Source: Progne subis subis (taxonomy: Eukaryota > Chordata > Aves > Passeriformes > Hirundinidae). Taken from it: a stretch of DNA of 64,000 nucleotides. The stretch covers positions 3,728,501 through 3,792,500 of the forward strand of contig JAKJHU010000024.1 in assembly GCA_022316685.1 (NCBI GenBank), read 5' to 3'. Positions 22,865-36,370 of the stretch are shown here, one piece after another (positions within the stretch are counted from its first letter, which is position 1; the number at the start of each line of letters is the position of its first letter). A program made the translations under genes and the position numbers. The notes below the pieces were generated by a model. It was not told the origin of the DNA and ran no database searches. It saw nothing but the letters and a program-made list of their open reading frames with translations.

Positions 22865-25110
22865 AAGAATGTCTAATATTGATGTGTTCTTTGGCTTTCT
22901 GTCTGAACAGGCAGCTTTCATCTACTGTTGGTGCATTTCAGTGGATACCTAAACTTCCCAATTTGCATCAAGAAAAACTTGTGCACAGTGACTTTATGGA
23001 GGCTGTAAAATATGTATTTTATTCTTTCTTTTTAAAGACTGCTCATCATTAAAGCTCCTCTTAGGGCTTTAAAGCAGATTGCTTGGGACACTGAAACATG
23101 AGGTTTTAAGATGACGTTGCTGTGTTGTAGAAAGTCTTTATAAAAGTGCAGGTGTAAGAAAAATTTGATCTGTTATTACCCTAACAAGTCACATTTGTCT
23201 GCTAGCTTTAAAGCTTCTTTTAATCACAGGTCATAGTCTTTGATGTTCATGGTTACCTTTCATCCCTTTTCCAAAATTCTCTTCTCTGCCTTCCTTACAC
23301 GCCTGAACTGTAATTCTCAGTGCTGCTAAATCCACATCGGACATTTTTTATTTGCGTATTCAGAAATAGTTTTACAGTTTTAACTTTGTTTCAGTTCTAG
23401 TTTTAGTGTAAGTGTGACTGAACTATTGCTTTTAACCTTTGCCTTGAAATATTTCTCTCTATATACATAAGGTTTGTTTTTATTGCTTATTGGGTAATTT
23501 TGTTTTAGCTCATTACACTCCTAAAAGAGATAGCAAAACCTTTTAATGACTTGTTAATTAAACACTAACTCCTCCAAAGCTTTATAAAGGACCTGCATGT
23601 GGACTAAATCCTGCCATTTGGATTAGAGTGCTGTGGATGTCTCCTCCATGGCACTGGTGCTGATGCCTTTTCTTCTCCTTGTCAAGCGTCCATCCATCAT
23701 CCTGTGGCAGTCATAATCTCATATTGCTCCCATTTCACTGGGATTACCCTTACAGCAAAATGCAGCATAAAGCACATCTCACTCCTCCCTCACTCTGTCT
23801 GAGGATACATCCAGGCAGCAAAGGAAACACATTCACCATGAATCAGCATTAGGGGACTTGGATGATGTGCCATGAACCTGATGGGACTTGTGGTCAAAGC
23901 CTTGATTTGATTTGGAGTGTATGGCACAAAGGCCAGAGAGCAGATAGCCAGTGTATATGCAGAAAGTCACAATGTACGATTCCTACACCAAGTTTTTATC
24001 TGCATCTGTCCTTTATTGTAAGGTGTGGACTAGGTGAGGGACTATTAGAGCATTTTAAAATCCTCATCTCCTTTAATCCTTCTCTTGTAATCATCCCTAA
24101 CAACAGGAGCCTTAGAAAGTAGCTGTGCGTTAAGTGTTTATTTCAACAGAGCAAAAGTTATGCATTTCATTAAGCTATTAAAACTGGGGCCTAAATTTGG
24201 AAAATGTACTGACTCCGCAGATCTCAGATTTGTTCAGTCAGAAGCATTTGGTACCAGGGATCAACTGATGAAAATTAAAGAAACAATAGGTGACTGAGCT
24301 TTTTTGCTTCCTTTTTTTTCCTACCTAGTTGACAGCAAATACTACAGTATTAGAGTGAGCTACAGTGGCATCTAATGATTTTCTGGGAAGCAGGGAATGC
24401 ACTTCAGCAGGGAACCAGAAGCCATGCCTTACTGATGTTTTATATGCTAAAGTTTAAAAGCCAAAACCTCAGCACTTTGTGAATGAGACATGCTGAGGAA
24501 GGAAAAAGTAGCCCTGCATTTCTACACCAACTCATATTTTACTATAACATTCTAACTTCAAAACACCAAATAAATACACGAAATGGGGAGACATTTAGGC
24601 TGATTTTAATCTAAATGAGGGTCATAGACCACAGAAAGTTACTTCTTGGACACTGTCAGACATCTTTGGTTATTCAATTGAAGCAAATTTCCTAGGCTGT
24701 TCAGTAATTTTAAATTAAGAAGACTTAGTCTTTCATTTTAATATACAACACATATTACAAATTAAAAATAATTAGTTCTTAAAAAATTACAGAACAAGCT
24801 ATGGAGAAACAGAGTGACAGAAATGTCAGTGTTTCCCGTGGCTCCTGGAGGGTAGAGGTCAGGCTGCCCTGAGCTTGGCCAGCTGCAGCTACCCTTTTGG
24901 CAGCTACCTACAAGAATTCACTCCTGAGACAGGGGCTGGTTTCCACAAGCCACCCACCCAGGATATGAGCTGCTTCCTTAAACCTCAAGGCAAGAACCTT
25001 GCTGGATGGCTTTGACATCCAGGTCATTGGTCGAGGGTGGCTAATACAATCCCAGGACACAGATCATCCTCTGCCTCTTGGGAAGGAGCAAGGAGCTGGA
25101 GGCAGGACAT

Positions 25111-28100
25111 CTAATCTTAGAGCATCCAAAATTATGCTGAATACTTGTGCTTTGACAGCCAGGACCTGCATCAAGTTGTCAGAGACAACCAGATAACAAC
25201 ATGAAAAAAACTGAAGAAATATCTACCTTGGACAGTACTATTCAGTCACCCCTCATAAGCCTGGCTTTAATTCTGTTATTGCCTTGTGCTAGAAAGAGGT
25301 CAGACCCAGAATATTTACCAGTGATCTCATATAATTACATCTTTCTTACAGGGGAAAAAAAAAAAATCACCTTTCCTATCTAGTAACTTATATGCATTTG
25401 GAAAATGCAACGTTCCCCCAGTGCATTCCTCCATTCATTCACACTGAATTTTCCATCTGTGTATCAATACCATGATGAAGAAATTTCTCTGAGTAGAGCC
25501 AGACATGTTTAAATGTATACCATAAATGTGGAGTGAGGGTTTTCACCTTCTCTTCCACCTTCTGGGCATAGGTAATGCACACAACTATCTAAAAATGGTC
25601 CCTGTGTAGTATCTGTGACAAATGTTTGCTGTTTTATTAGAATGAAATGATATATTGATATATTAAAATGCATTTATGCATATTCTGGTGCAAATAGGTG
25701 TAAAAACTGCAAGACTTCTTTCATGTCTAAAAGTTTATGGTGTTTTTCACTTTGCTTTGGTGGTTGCCCAATACAAGTTTTAAGTGTTTTATGAGACCAG
25801 TCTACAGCAAGAACTTGTACTCTTAAGACAGGTCATTTTGTTCCAGCTACTACAAATTTTTTACTCATTATTAATTGCCTTTAATGGATGTGAGAATGGC
25901 AGGTACAGTTTTATGTTGGAAAAAAATAGTAGTTTTTTCATTTGTTCATCTACTCTGTGAAATGTATTAGTTCCTATTTCTCAAGCTTTGAAGGAAAAAA
26001 TCTGAGGAGTCTGTGGAATATAAGGGGTACATAAGATTGCCACATTGACAATAATTCTTAATATCTTAATATTCTTATGGGTATTGAATAATTTTGAACT
26101 ACAGGAATTTGTGTGGATAACTTCTTATGCATGATATTGATAACATAACCCTAAATTTTAGTAACAGATGGATTGATGCAGTTTGGATGATGATGTGCTA
26201 ATCTGACGAAAAAGGCAGGTGTACTTCATGCCGGATGCAGAAAGAGTATGTGATGTTTGTTGGTAGAAAGGAAATAGTCATATGCTATCTCAAATACATT
26301 TCTTATACAAGGACATCCTTTATGAGATGAAAATCGGTAGGATTGACATATTGGTATGTTGTGTTAATAACTCTTTCACAGCTCTTATTATTTATCCTGG
26401 ATAGGTTAAGTATTTTAGTATTTTGCCTCAATTCCTCTATTTGAAAAAAAAAAAAAAAATCTAATTATCTGGTTAGACTAATAACAGAGAGAAAATGCAA
26501 CCCAAATTTAAATACCTTGCAATTAAACAAAAGACATTTGGGTTTTGATACCTGTAAAAAGGATAAAATCATGTCATACATTCCCAGCTGTATCTGTTTG
26601 ATTTCTGGGTAGATTCTTGAAGATTTTTGCAAGTAGTGAAGTGCATCACTTGCATGAAGATTTATTTAATTGTTTAACTCATAAGCATCCAGCATAATAA
26701 AACCTGCAGAGATGAATGAAGCATAGCCAGGCCTGAGAGAGTATTTGAGGTGCTTACCCTGCATGTGACAGACCTGTGCTCTGTAATTTTGTCCTCCCTT
26801 GAATTCCCAAAGAGTACCCTGCCATCAGCCACTGGGGGTATTCAATTCCCAGGCAACCTCAGGTGTCACACAGCTCTCTCAACCACTACCACATTTTACT
26901 TAATTCCAGCAAAAGTCTTCCTTCCCTGAACAAATGGGGAAGATGCTGCAGACCTTTAAAAAAAAGAAAAATGTTGTAAAGCTCTAATTCCTTGGCTAGG
27001 ATTAGAGCTGACTCCTTTTTTTCTTGGTGACTGGTCTTGTGATCAGGAAACAAAATCTTTGTTGTACTTCATCTGTGTTACATGTTTCTTGAGCCACAGT
27101 TGCAAATGTGTAGGTCAGGGAATAAAGCCAACTATGAAAGATCTGTGCACACATCAGAGGGGCCCATTAACACCACCTGGAACATTAATGAAGTGTAAAA
27201 TTGAAGATGTGAATGTTTGTAAACTGAGAGATCACTGAAGTTTTCACAGTGACAGTTTTTATTTTTCTGGTTTTCTTTCTTGTAAGTAATGGGAGCAGTA
27301 AAATGCATTTCAGCACTAAAAATGTAAATAAACAGTAAATATGAAGTGGAAATAACTTTATAAATACTGAAATAGAAATACAATTAAAAGTCAGGACATT
27401 GTCTACTGAGATCAGTTATAAGTTGTGATTTAGAAGAAACAGATTTAAAATCTAAAGCATTACACATGTTTAGGTTTATCCTTTTTAAATTTATTTAAAA
27501 GTTTGTGTGGAGATCTAAAGCTTCATCTCAGTAAAGCTGAAAGGTCTTACACTGTGCTTTAATGTTACATCACAGACTAGTAAAATTGTAAATTTAACTC
27601 CTATGTCTTTTCAAATAGGAATTGGCTTTTGTCATATGATATTTTCTGTCAAGAAGTAGTAGATTTCAACCGACGAATGAAATGTTTTCAAATGTTCACT
27701 TAAAAATATCCCAACAGATGTAAAGATATATGCATATGTGAAAAATCCATTTCAAGGAACTCAGACAGTGAGGGGGTAAAGACAGAAAAAAAATTGGGAA
27801 ATCTACTTCTCACATACTCATGAGCTCTGCTTCTTTAATGGTCAGTACATTGGTTTCCATTGCAAACATGGAATTACAGTCCTGTTTCTGTTGACAAGGG
27901 CATTCTGTTGACATTATATGCTGATGATACCAGTCTTTCTTTTTTTGCTTATCTACGAAAATCAAATCTGCTGTACCTGCTGGCATGGGGAGGAGGTTAC
28001 AACACAAGTGTATTTTCTGAACCCTCTGGAGGATTGTACCTCTGCTTACAGTCTGGCGTCTGCCAACCTGGCTGATCACTGGCTGATCACTGGCTGATCC

Positions 28101-30629
28101 ATTTGTTCATGGGGGAAGAAAATGAAAAGCCAGATTTCTTCAACTGAATTAGAATAGTGAAGCTGGCTCTCCATTTTCCTCTCAGGAAATGGGGATGAGA
28201 GTGGTGCTTTAGGCTGAATTGGAAAGAGGGAAGGGTAATGCTTGGAAACAAAAGGAAATGGAGCAGCAAATTTGGTTTGGTCTTCATATGTGTTACGTAT
28301 TTGTTTGGTTTTCAGAAGTTGTTCTATTCAGGTTGAATGATTTTGTCCTGAAATAGAAAACTGTTTCATATGTGGGCTTGATGGGTCCAAAAGGGGAAGA
28401 GAATCCCTTTTTCTAAAAGTGTGTTTCCCAATGGGAGGGTGCTTCTGATCCCACTTAAATGAATGTCACACTTGACTTGGTGTATCAGAAGTCACATTCT
28501 CCAGTTGTACTGGCTGTGCACCTACTCTCTACCTTTCACAAAGTTAGGGAGGAGTTACTCCATTTACTATTAATATTCGTAGCAAGCAATGGTAGGATTT
28601 TAGCAGCGATAAATTTGAGCATAAACAGCTGATTTCAAAATTAATTTGAAAATCTTGATAGTAAATGAAAGACATTCAACAACTTAACATCTATTTTCTG
28701 GAAGCCAGTTTTATCACTTAGCATATTGTTTTGGTCAGGATGTGAAATCTGTGTAAATAAAGGGAAATAAATATATTCAAAATGGTGATAGTCTCAGCTT
28801 AAATAATTAGCGTGTCAGTTTTTTAGGAACTGTAGTGGGAAGTGTCAGTAAAACTAAGCGTCCATATAGAAGTCAGCAGATGTTCATACCAACCGCACCA
28901 TTTTTTCTTGGATTTATTTTCATTTCTCTTTTGTTTAAGTATTAGACGTATTGTTCACTATGTTGTACAATTAAGATAAAAGAGCATTGCCTCCAACTAT
29001 ACTGACAAGAGAAAGAATTAATTAATTTATTTTAGTATCAGTGCGTTTTTCCATTTTTAGGATTAGTTCTCTAAATAGCCTGATCTAAAACAGAGAAAAC
29101 AAACCTAGCATAACTCCTGGAGTAATTTCACATTATTCTCAAATTATCCATAATGTTATACTCCTGACTTTATGACTGCTGTGCACTAATTACGGTTGTA
29201 ACTGTGAAGATCATTTTTTCATTAGAATTCCACAATAAATGATACAAATTTTATGATTAATCAAGATACACTGGTCAATACCGACAGTTTTAAAAGCATT
29301 CTAAGTATTTGATTAGGTTATCCAATGAGAGTTGTGTTGCAGTTGGGGTTTCAGCCTCAGTGCTCTGTCAATACAGGGTCAAGGATTAAGGCCTTCTTGT
29401 TTGAACTAGCAACAGAACTGCAACAGAAATTTATTCTCCTCTAATTGGTAAGGGCATGGAGAAGGATTGGAATTATTAACTAAACATCTTAAGTGGAAGT
29501 TAACTCATCTGGAGAATGACTTGGGTTTTTCTCAGATCTTTTGGATTTGGATAGGAAAGGATTTTCTGTTACACATGGTCAGATGTCTGAAGGAATGCTC
29601 ATTATCCCTCCAGTATTGTATCACACACGATAGCAGGAGACAAAATCTGCTCATTATGTTTTCATCATTACAGTTTGAAAAGCATGTCTCTTGTACTTCT
29701 CTGCATAAAGCCATCAAGTAATTTAAAATGTTAATGGATCTTAATGAGGATAATTTCATATAACCTTTTTGTGGTTTCTTAGAAAATTAACTGTAGCTCT
29801 GTTCTTTAGATGACTTGGATTGTTAACTTTGGTGAGTGACTTGTAATGAGTAAACTACTACTAATACTCCTTTGTTTCTTCATACTGTTAGGAGCGTGTT
29901 TTCAGATATTGACGTAAATCTACATCCTTGCCAGATGATGAAAATTACTCTCTCTTCCCTGTTTGCCTCCCTCACTAGAGATCTTAGAATTTGTATTTAG
30001 TAAATTTGCACATTGCTCTTTTATTCCTTTGATATTTGAAGGCGTGATCACCTTTCAGATAGAGAAGGAATAGGCAATTTCTCAGAATGTATTTGCTATT
30101 CTACTAGATTAGACCCTGTGAATATCTGATCTTCTATGCTTTCCCCACTTGGGCATGATTCTAAACAAGTGTGTCAGATTCCCTGTCTGTTCTGGTGCTG
30201 AGATAGACTTGTGTTTTCTATCAAGTAAAATGCTATACATTGATGCTGTTATGTATATGAATATTGAACTCTCATCACCTGTCTCTTTGCTTGCAAAAGG
30301 TTTTCCAAGGAAAGGAGAAAAACTGATGCAAATCATGACAAAAAAAGCTTTTAAATTTTTTTTCTGCTATTTTATCTCTGGCAGTGAGTCTTTGCTGTCT
30401 ACTTTGGATGCATGTTTTTGAGCATAAAATATCACATGAAGTGTTAACATTTGGTAGAATCTTGTAAATTTAATCTGGTTTTCACGTGGGATGTGGAAAT
30501 CAATAGAAAAATATATCTGTGTTTACCTAAAATGTTTTAACATCAAATAACAAAGGTCTATTGACTATGGCAAATGCAAGACAAATTCAATAAGAAATAC
30601 AAAAAGGGTAGCATAGGGATTTGAAAACA
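25111..30629. other. AT-rich non-coding DNA
   Basis: No gene recognised. Contains a 16-bp A-tract at 26444-26459 and an 11-bp tandem repeat at 28070. A 71-codon frame at 27860 shows a YADD motif but lacks any other reverse-transcriptase feature. Confidence 0.6.
28070..28099. repeat. 11-bp tandem repeat, 2.7 copies
   Basis: GGCTGATCACT repeated almost three times. Each complete unit contains the palindrome TGATCA. Confidence 0.95.
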
Positions 30630-30725
30630 TTCTCGTGTTGCACAATGTCGTGTTAAATCATATTTCATAATGGGAGAATAACGCAATGGTAGCTGCAGAT
30701 GACGTCCCGCAAGGTACGCTACTTG
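30630..30725. promoter_or_regulatory. CpG-retaining segment with CRE-like site
   Basis: Six CpGs between 30634 and 30718 within AT-rich DNA. TGACGTCC at 30700-30707 is one base from the palindromic cAMP-response element TGACGTCA. Regulatory role is inferred and weak. Confidence 0.2.
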
Positions 30726-33700
30726 GGAACAGTATTGGCAGGACTGTCTTGTCAATACTATTTTGTCCTACTGCCAGTTCTGAGAAGAAAATATAAGCCA
30801 GGTAAAGATTTATGCATGGTTGGTTGTTATTTGGTAAAAGGATCTTTTTCTGTGTACAAAAGTGATAACTCTTATTCTATGGTACTAACTTAGAGTTATT
30901 TCATTTCTGGGTCTGAGAGAATTGCTGTAGAAAATTACAGATTGACCATTGTTGTTATATTGCAACAGCTTCATTTTCTCTGTTGATGAGACTGAAGTTG
31001 TTGCTTATACATATCCTAAGGATTCATAGCTATGAAAGGTAAATATAAGCAGTACAACGGGGCAAATGAGACCTTAAGTCTATTTAATTCACTATCATAT
31101 TTGGTCTTTGCTAATGCCTAAATCTTCCTTCTTCACTCTTCAGATGTTTTCTTGCAAGAATGTGTCTGTTCAGATGCAAGCTTGGGCAGAGAGTGTTATG
31201 AAATTGCAGCTTCTTGATAAAAGGAAATTAAATTATTTAGTGGAAATGCTTGGAATTAGCATGGTCCAATTAACTTGGATCCAGGCTGGGAACAAAACTA
31301 TCCATAATTCGTGGCAGTCTTTTTATTTGCTTTGTTTGCTGTCATCTTCTGTTTGGTTGTACTGAACTGTGCCACTCATAGAGAAAATGAGTTTCAACAT
31401 TGAGAAGCTTTCTAACAGCAACAATAATTAAAATGCCATATTATTTAGTACCGATAATTTCATATGTTCCCAAAATGTTTTACTAACTTTAGATTTGGGT
31501 TAGTTCAGCTCTTCTTGGAGCTGACTCTCACAAAGATAAAATAATCCTTACTTGTTTAAGACAAAAAAAAAAGTAAACATACCTTATTCAGATGGGAACT
31601 TAGAGGGGAATTTATTTCCTCATTTAAAATTCAAGTATGACATTGTTTCTACTGTACATACTTTAAAAATGCCACGGACAATTTTTAATGATCATGAAAG
31701 TGCACACTTTGATGTCATGCCTTTTCCAGCAACAGTCTTGCTGCTACACTGGCTGTCTGTCCTAGCTATAGGGTACCTGTCTGCTTGGCTCCTGGGAGCA
31801 GAGGGCTGCAGAGACAGGCTGAGATGCAATATCTCTTACTTCAGTCTTCTAAATGAGTGATGTAAAATCTAGACAGAGGTTAAGCATCAACTTTTAAATA
31901 CAGATGGGCAAGCGGGTGTGGATTGGGCTGAGAAGTGTAATTGCAGCAAAAAAGACAATATATTACACAAAGTGCTAAGTAGGAAGAGAAGATGCCAACC
32001 TAAAATTTGGCTCATTTATAACAAATACCAATATTTTCTAAAACTTTAAATAGATTATTTTTCAATCTCCATCTCTTTCAGAAATGGAGACTGTACAACT
32101 GCCAGATCCACAGCTTGACCTGCTATTATTTCCTTAGGAGCCTTCTGTTTGAACACAGCATCCTTCAACCATTCAAGAGAAGACCTTGAACTCTGCTTCT
32201 ACTCATAGCAGAGGTTATGCTGAGAATACTTTTGATAACACTTCTTTTCTTCTTGGGATGCTTCTAGAATATATCTGCTACCTGTTTCCTTGGAGACTGA
32301 CATGCAGTCAGCACAATGGCTCTATAGCACCTGTAAATCAAACTTCAAAAGGAGACACTGTCCTTGTTAGAGGAAATGGTATGCATGGTGGGGAAAGAGG
32401 AGAGTTTTGCTTCCCCCTTGTCTTCAAGAGGATAAAATGGCTGTAGTGCTATAGAAAGATTATGTCAGATGGTAAAGGCTGGGTAGTCTGTGTAGCAGCC
32501 TTCAGACTGACTGGAGTTTTTTATCAAAAAATACCATTGGACTGCATTTAATTTGTAGAGAACAAGGCTTTAGTTTGCAAATGGATTTGTGAATGCAGTA
32601 GTTACAGAGATAATTGTGTATTTATCATTAGGAGTTTAGATGTTAAAAGATACGTTAGTAATTCTGACCAGCTTGTGCATCTTTTTAGCAAACTCTTTTC
32701 TCACAGATCCCATAATCTTCATGTTTCTTTATTTACCCTTCCTGCATGAAGAGATAGGGCCAGTACCCTGTGAGGAGATGAGCTTGGACCTGGTTTCTCC
32801 AAATCAAACATTTTATCTTTCTCCTCTGTCCTTTGCAGTGTGGTTAAGGGATATGTCCTAATGGTTTCCTATTCCTTTCCCTTATGTCAATGTTTTAAAA
32901 TGTTATTAGTTTTGGCAGTTATAAATTTGGTCAACATTTAGCTTCCCAGCTCTCACACAGAAACAAAATTAAAGGACATATTTGCTTTTAGATTAGCTAG
33001 CGATTCAAAAAGTGTTGAAAATAAATAATTGGAGCCTCAACTTAGGAACAGGTGGTGTATTACAAAGGGGGAAAAGGTTTCCCATTGGAACAGACACATG
33101 GGAATTCAGGTGAATAATACTTGGTCAAATAATAATGTTATCTTAATCCTTATTATTCCCACTTTAGAACAAGTAATGTTTATTGCCAATGTCAACATCC
33201 AAATTTCCTGTGACTTCACTTTCAGTGTCAAGTTTCTGCAGAAAATCCACAGCTAAAAATTGCCAGCAGTAGATACAAACAATTTAACAAATATATCAAA
33301 TGTCCTTCACAGTCTGAGCAAATTTTGAGAGCATGATGCTCAAATATTTGATTAGATAGTTCTGTGGGATGTTCATGTGCTAAGCCTGCTGACTGAGATC
33401 CTTCTGACTGCTTACCCTTTGCTTTGTAAGGGAGGGGGACAGGGGAGCCCCCAGCGTGAGAGTAAATGGTTATTACAGCTTTTCATGGCATTTCCAGGTG
33501 AAAATAGAGTCAACTATTGTGTGATTTTATAATGCATAGCTTCAAAATCTGCTAATTAACACCTACAACAATGAGTAAAGCTACAGCTGCATGATATTTG
33601 ATCAGATGTGGTGCATAGCCATAGGGCAGTCCTAATTCTTGTGTTGCTTTCTGCAGTCTTCCATTATTCTTCAATGGTATTAGGACATGACCATCTTTTC

Positions 33701-36189
33701 TTCCCTTCTCTCAGGCCCCCATCAGCCACTCCTTAAGCCATCTAGGACTTCTGCAGAATGAATCTGTTTCATCCCCTGAGAGGCTTTAGCATGTCTGCAT
33801 ATGATGCTTCATGTCTGCAGATTGAATTAATCCTCACTTTGATTTTCTTCCCACACCCTGCAGTTTTCAAAATGCCTCACTGGCACTGGATGCAGGTATC
33901 AAATCTTTTGTTATCAGGTCAGCTTTGCCTCAGTTTCTAGGCTAGCAATGGTCTGGCTGGAGAGTATTGGACAGTAAATCTCACAATAGCCATGTTGCCT
34001 GTGGAATGTGTTGTAATTTTTAATCAACTGCTAAGGCCGTCCAAGGCTCTTTTCTACAGAGAGGACTACACAGCCAGTCTACCCATACATACTCTACATC
34101 TCCTGTGACTCAGTCTGGGGACACCTGAGCATGGTCATATGGCAGAGATATTTCTGAGTGGATGCTTGGAAAGATCCTTTAATGTCCCTTGGATGAAAGA
34201 AGCTAGGTAAAAAACCCAGAACTCCAGAAAACCTCAAACATCTCATAAACATCTTATAGCTCCACGATGAGGCAGTAGAAGAGGGTAGGGTATAGTGAGA
34301 TGAATGGTTTCTCAGCCTGATTTCAGCATGATTAGTGGCAGCCGTTCTTGCCTCACAAGAACAACGTAGTACAAAGCACAGCTCAGCCCCCACTGAATCA
34401 CCAAGCTGCCCCTTCTCAATTACTCTCTGGGTGTCATTCAGTCCTACATACTTATTTCCACTATAATTTTATTTTTGTTATCAGTTGCTACAACACTCAG
34501 TGTGCACACACACTCTGTTGCTAAGAACTCTGCTATGTGACACTTGCCAGCATTCTACAAGGAAGAAATAAAGGTGTTCATCATAAAACAGATATCTGGC
34601 AAATCATTGACATAGGCTGAAAACACAGAGCCTCAAACACAGCTTGTCTATTACAGTCGAATAAGGCATAACTGATGGTTTGGAGAACCTGTTGTAAGTG
34701 TGCACTGATGAAATGTGAAAAGCTCTCAAGAAATTAATTATATCACTCTCTGCCCTGATTTTGTAGCTACACGTATCTAGACTATTTGTGAACTTGTATG
34801 CACACTCTTAATGGTCAGAACAAAAACTTCTATTATTTCCCTCCATATTTTTATGTTGTTAAATATGAAAATAATTTACACATTGTAATACACATGCAAC
34901 TCCTTTAAAGAACTTTAATTAAACATTCAACATAAAAGTTTTTGCCTTCCCTTCATGTACAGGCTAAACTCTCATTAGTATTAATAGAACTTATATGTGT
35001 TCCATGATGAGAAAATGGGACGACAGTTTGTAGGGGAAAAACTTGAAAGAAAATAAGATTCCTAATTATAAATAAGATTTATATTAATGTATATTACAGA
35101 TATGCCATGAAACAAAAATCTGAAACCCACAGTTTATACTAAGTAAACAAATTATTTTAAATTGAGTACTAAGTTAGTAGTGGCTTGTTTCTAATTTCTT
35201 GTTTTTCATATATTCATATATTTTGTAGTACCCACAGATCTTATCTAGATGGACTCTTTGTTATATTTAGTGTTGTATAAGTAATGTAATGAAATTACTT
35301 ACCCAAAGATATTGAAGTATTAATTTTATTTATAGCCCAAATCAACCCTATTGTCTACAACATTAAGTTCCTCCATAAGTATTTGCTATTGGTTTCTTAT
35401 AAGCTTCAGTGAAACATTAAACAAACTCTTTTTCCTTACTGGGTCTGGTCATATGAGTTATCCAGTAACATTTGTCCCTGTTTATTAATTAGCATCCCTA
35501 ATGTGCCCTTGGATAATCATGTATAGAGGAAACAGCATCTGTCACTTAGCTCAAGTCAAAGTTGACAGAACAAATCTAGTTATTATAATTGTTAGGTAAA
35601 TAGACACTTTTATTCTTGTAATTTTTCAATTCTATCCTGCCAGAAAATAGGCTTTTTTTGTTCATCTAACTGAAAACTAGCTGAGCAGGACTAATTCAAA
35701 ACTATTTCAAGAGTAAAGAAATTTTATAGTATATTTTACAGGATGTAATAAAATAAAATTCTGGCCTGAATCAGGAATTTCTGTAATTTGAAAATACTCC
35801 TCCATGATTGGAATAAAAGTCTTGTAATGATGGAATATTTCTGAAGAGTAAAAAATACTTTTCAATAGATGATGAACAAAATGACAGTTTATTCCTATAG
35901 TAAGAGATCCCTTTACTTTTTAATATCTTAACATAAATTCTTTAATGTTTCAGATGCAGTTTGATTGCTGCTATGGTTACAGTTGTCATGTGTGTGTGTC
36001 TATGACTGATTTGTATAATCCATGAAAGGACAGCAAACCTAGATTTGTAATCTGTATGAAATAATTTATCAGTTGGCCACAAAACTTACCACAATGGAAA
36101 TAAATATATGATACCACTTTGATTTTTGTATTAAGGAATTGTGGGGTGGATTATTTCCTTTGTTGTGGCTTATTGTTAATATCAAGTGT
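30726..36189. other. AT-rich non-coding DNA
   Basis: No gene or clear repeat family. A strong-looking acceptor ends at 31143. CTTTGCCTCAGTTTCTAGG at about 33920-33940 faintly resembles an antisense MIR tail but is too short to call. Confidence 0.6.
31144..31365 (+). other. exon-like open segment after a strong acceptor
   Basis: CTAAT (branch-point-like, A at 31114) is followed 29 nt later by the pyrimidine-rich acceptor CTTCTTCACTCTTCAG. The frame then stays open for 73 codons to a stop at 31363-31365. The interior includes AWAESVMKLQLLDKRKLNYL. No consensus donor is seen inside, and no family is recognised. Could be a terminal exon or chance. Confidence 0.13.
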
Positions 36190-36370
36190 GCAGAATGTGG
36201 ATTTCTGAGCAGGGAGCTTTGACTCTCTGGACGCTCTGAGGGGGCCCAGGAGTCCCTGGGGAGAACTTGCAAGGATGGGACAGGGACAGCCTGTGCTCCT
36301 GAGGTCACATGTGACAGACCAAGGGCTGTGTAGCAGTGAGAGACTGGTACCAGCAGCAGCAACAAAGGAG
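36190..36370. other. GC-richer islet
   Basis: About 180 bp of higher G+C ending in a CAGCAGCAGC-like stretch. It could be part of an old retroelement or LTR. No termini or duplicated target site recognised. Confidence 0.35.

Larger units (their letters stand above)
21561..25110. other. non-coding DNA with three GC-richer islets
   Basis: Islets lie at about 21570-21790, 22190-22560 and 24820-25110. Their open frames (60-90 codons) overlap on both strands and match no family I know. The islets may be decayed retroelements. Simple repeats: a 15-bp tandem duplication at 22019 and (AT)n at 22848. Confidence 0.5.

Noticed and set aside
27860..28075. YADD motif (TLYADDTSL) suggestive of a reverse transcriptase
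   Set aside because: No other reverse-transcriptase motif lies on either side in any frame, and the flanking peptide does not resemble LINE or retroviral polymerases. A four-residue motif is expected by chance.
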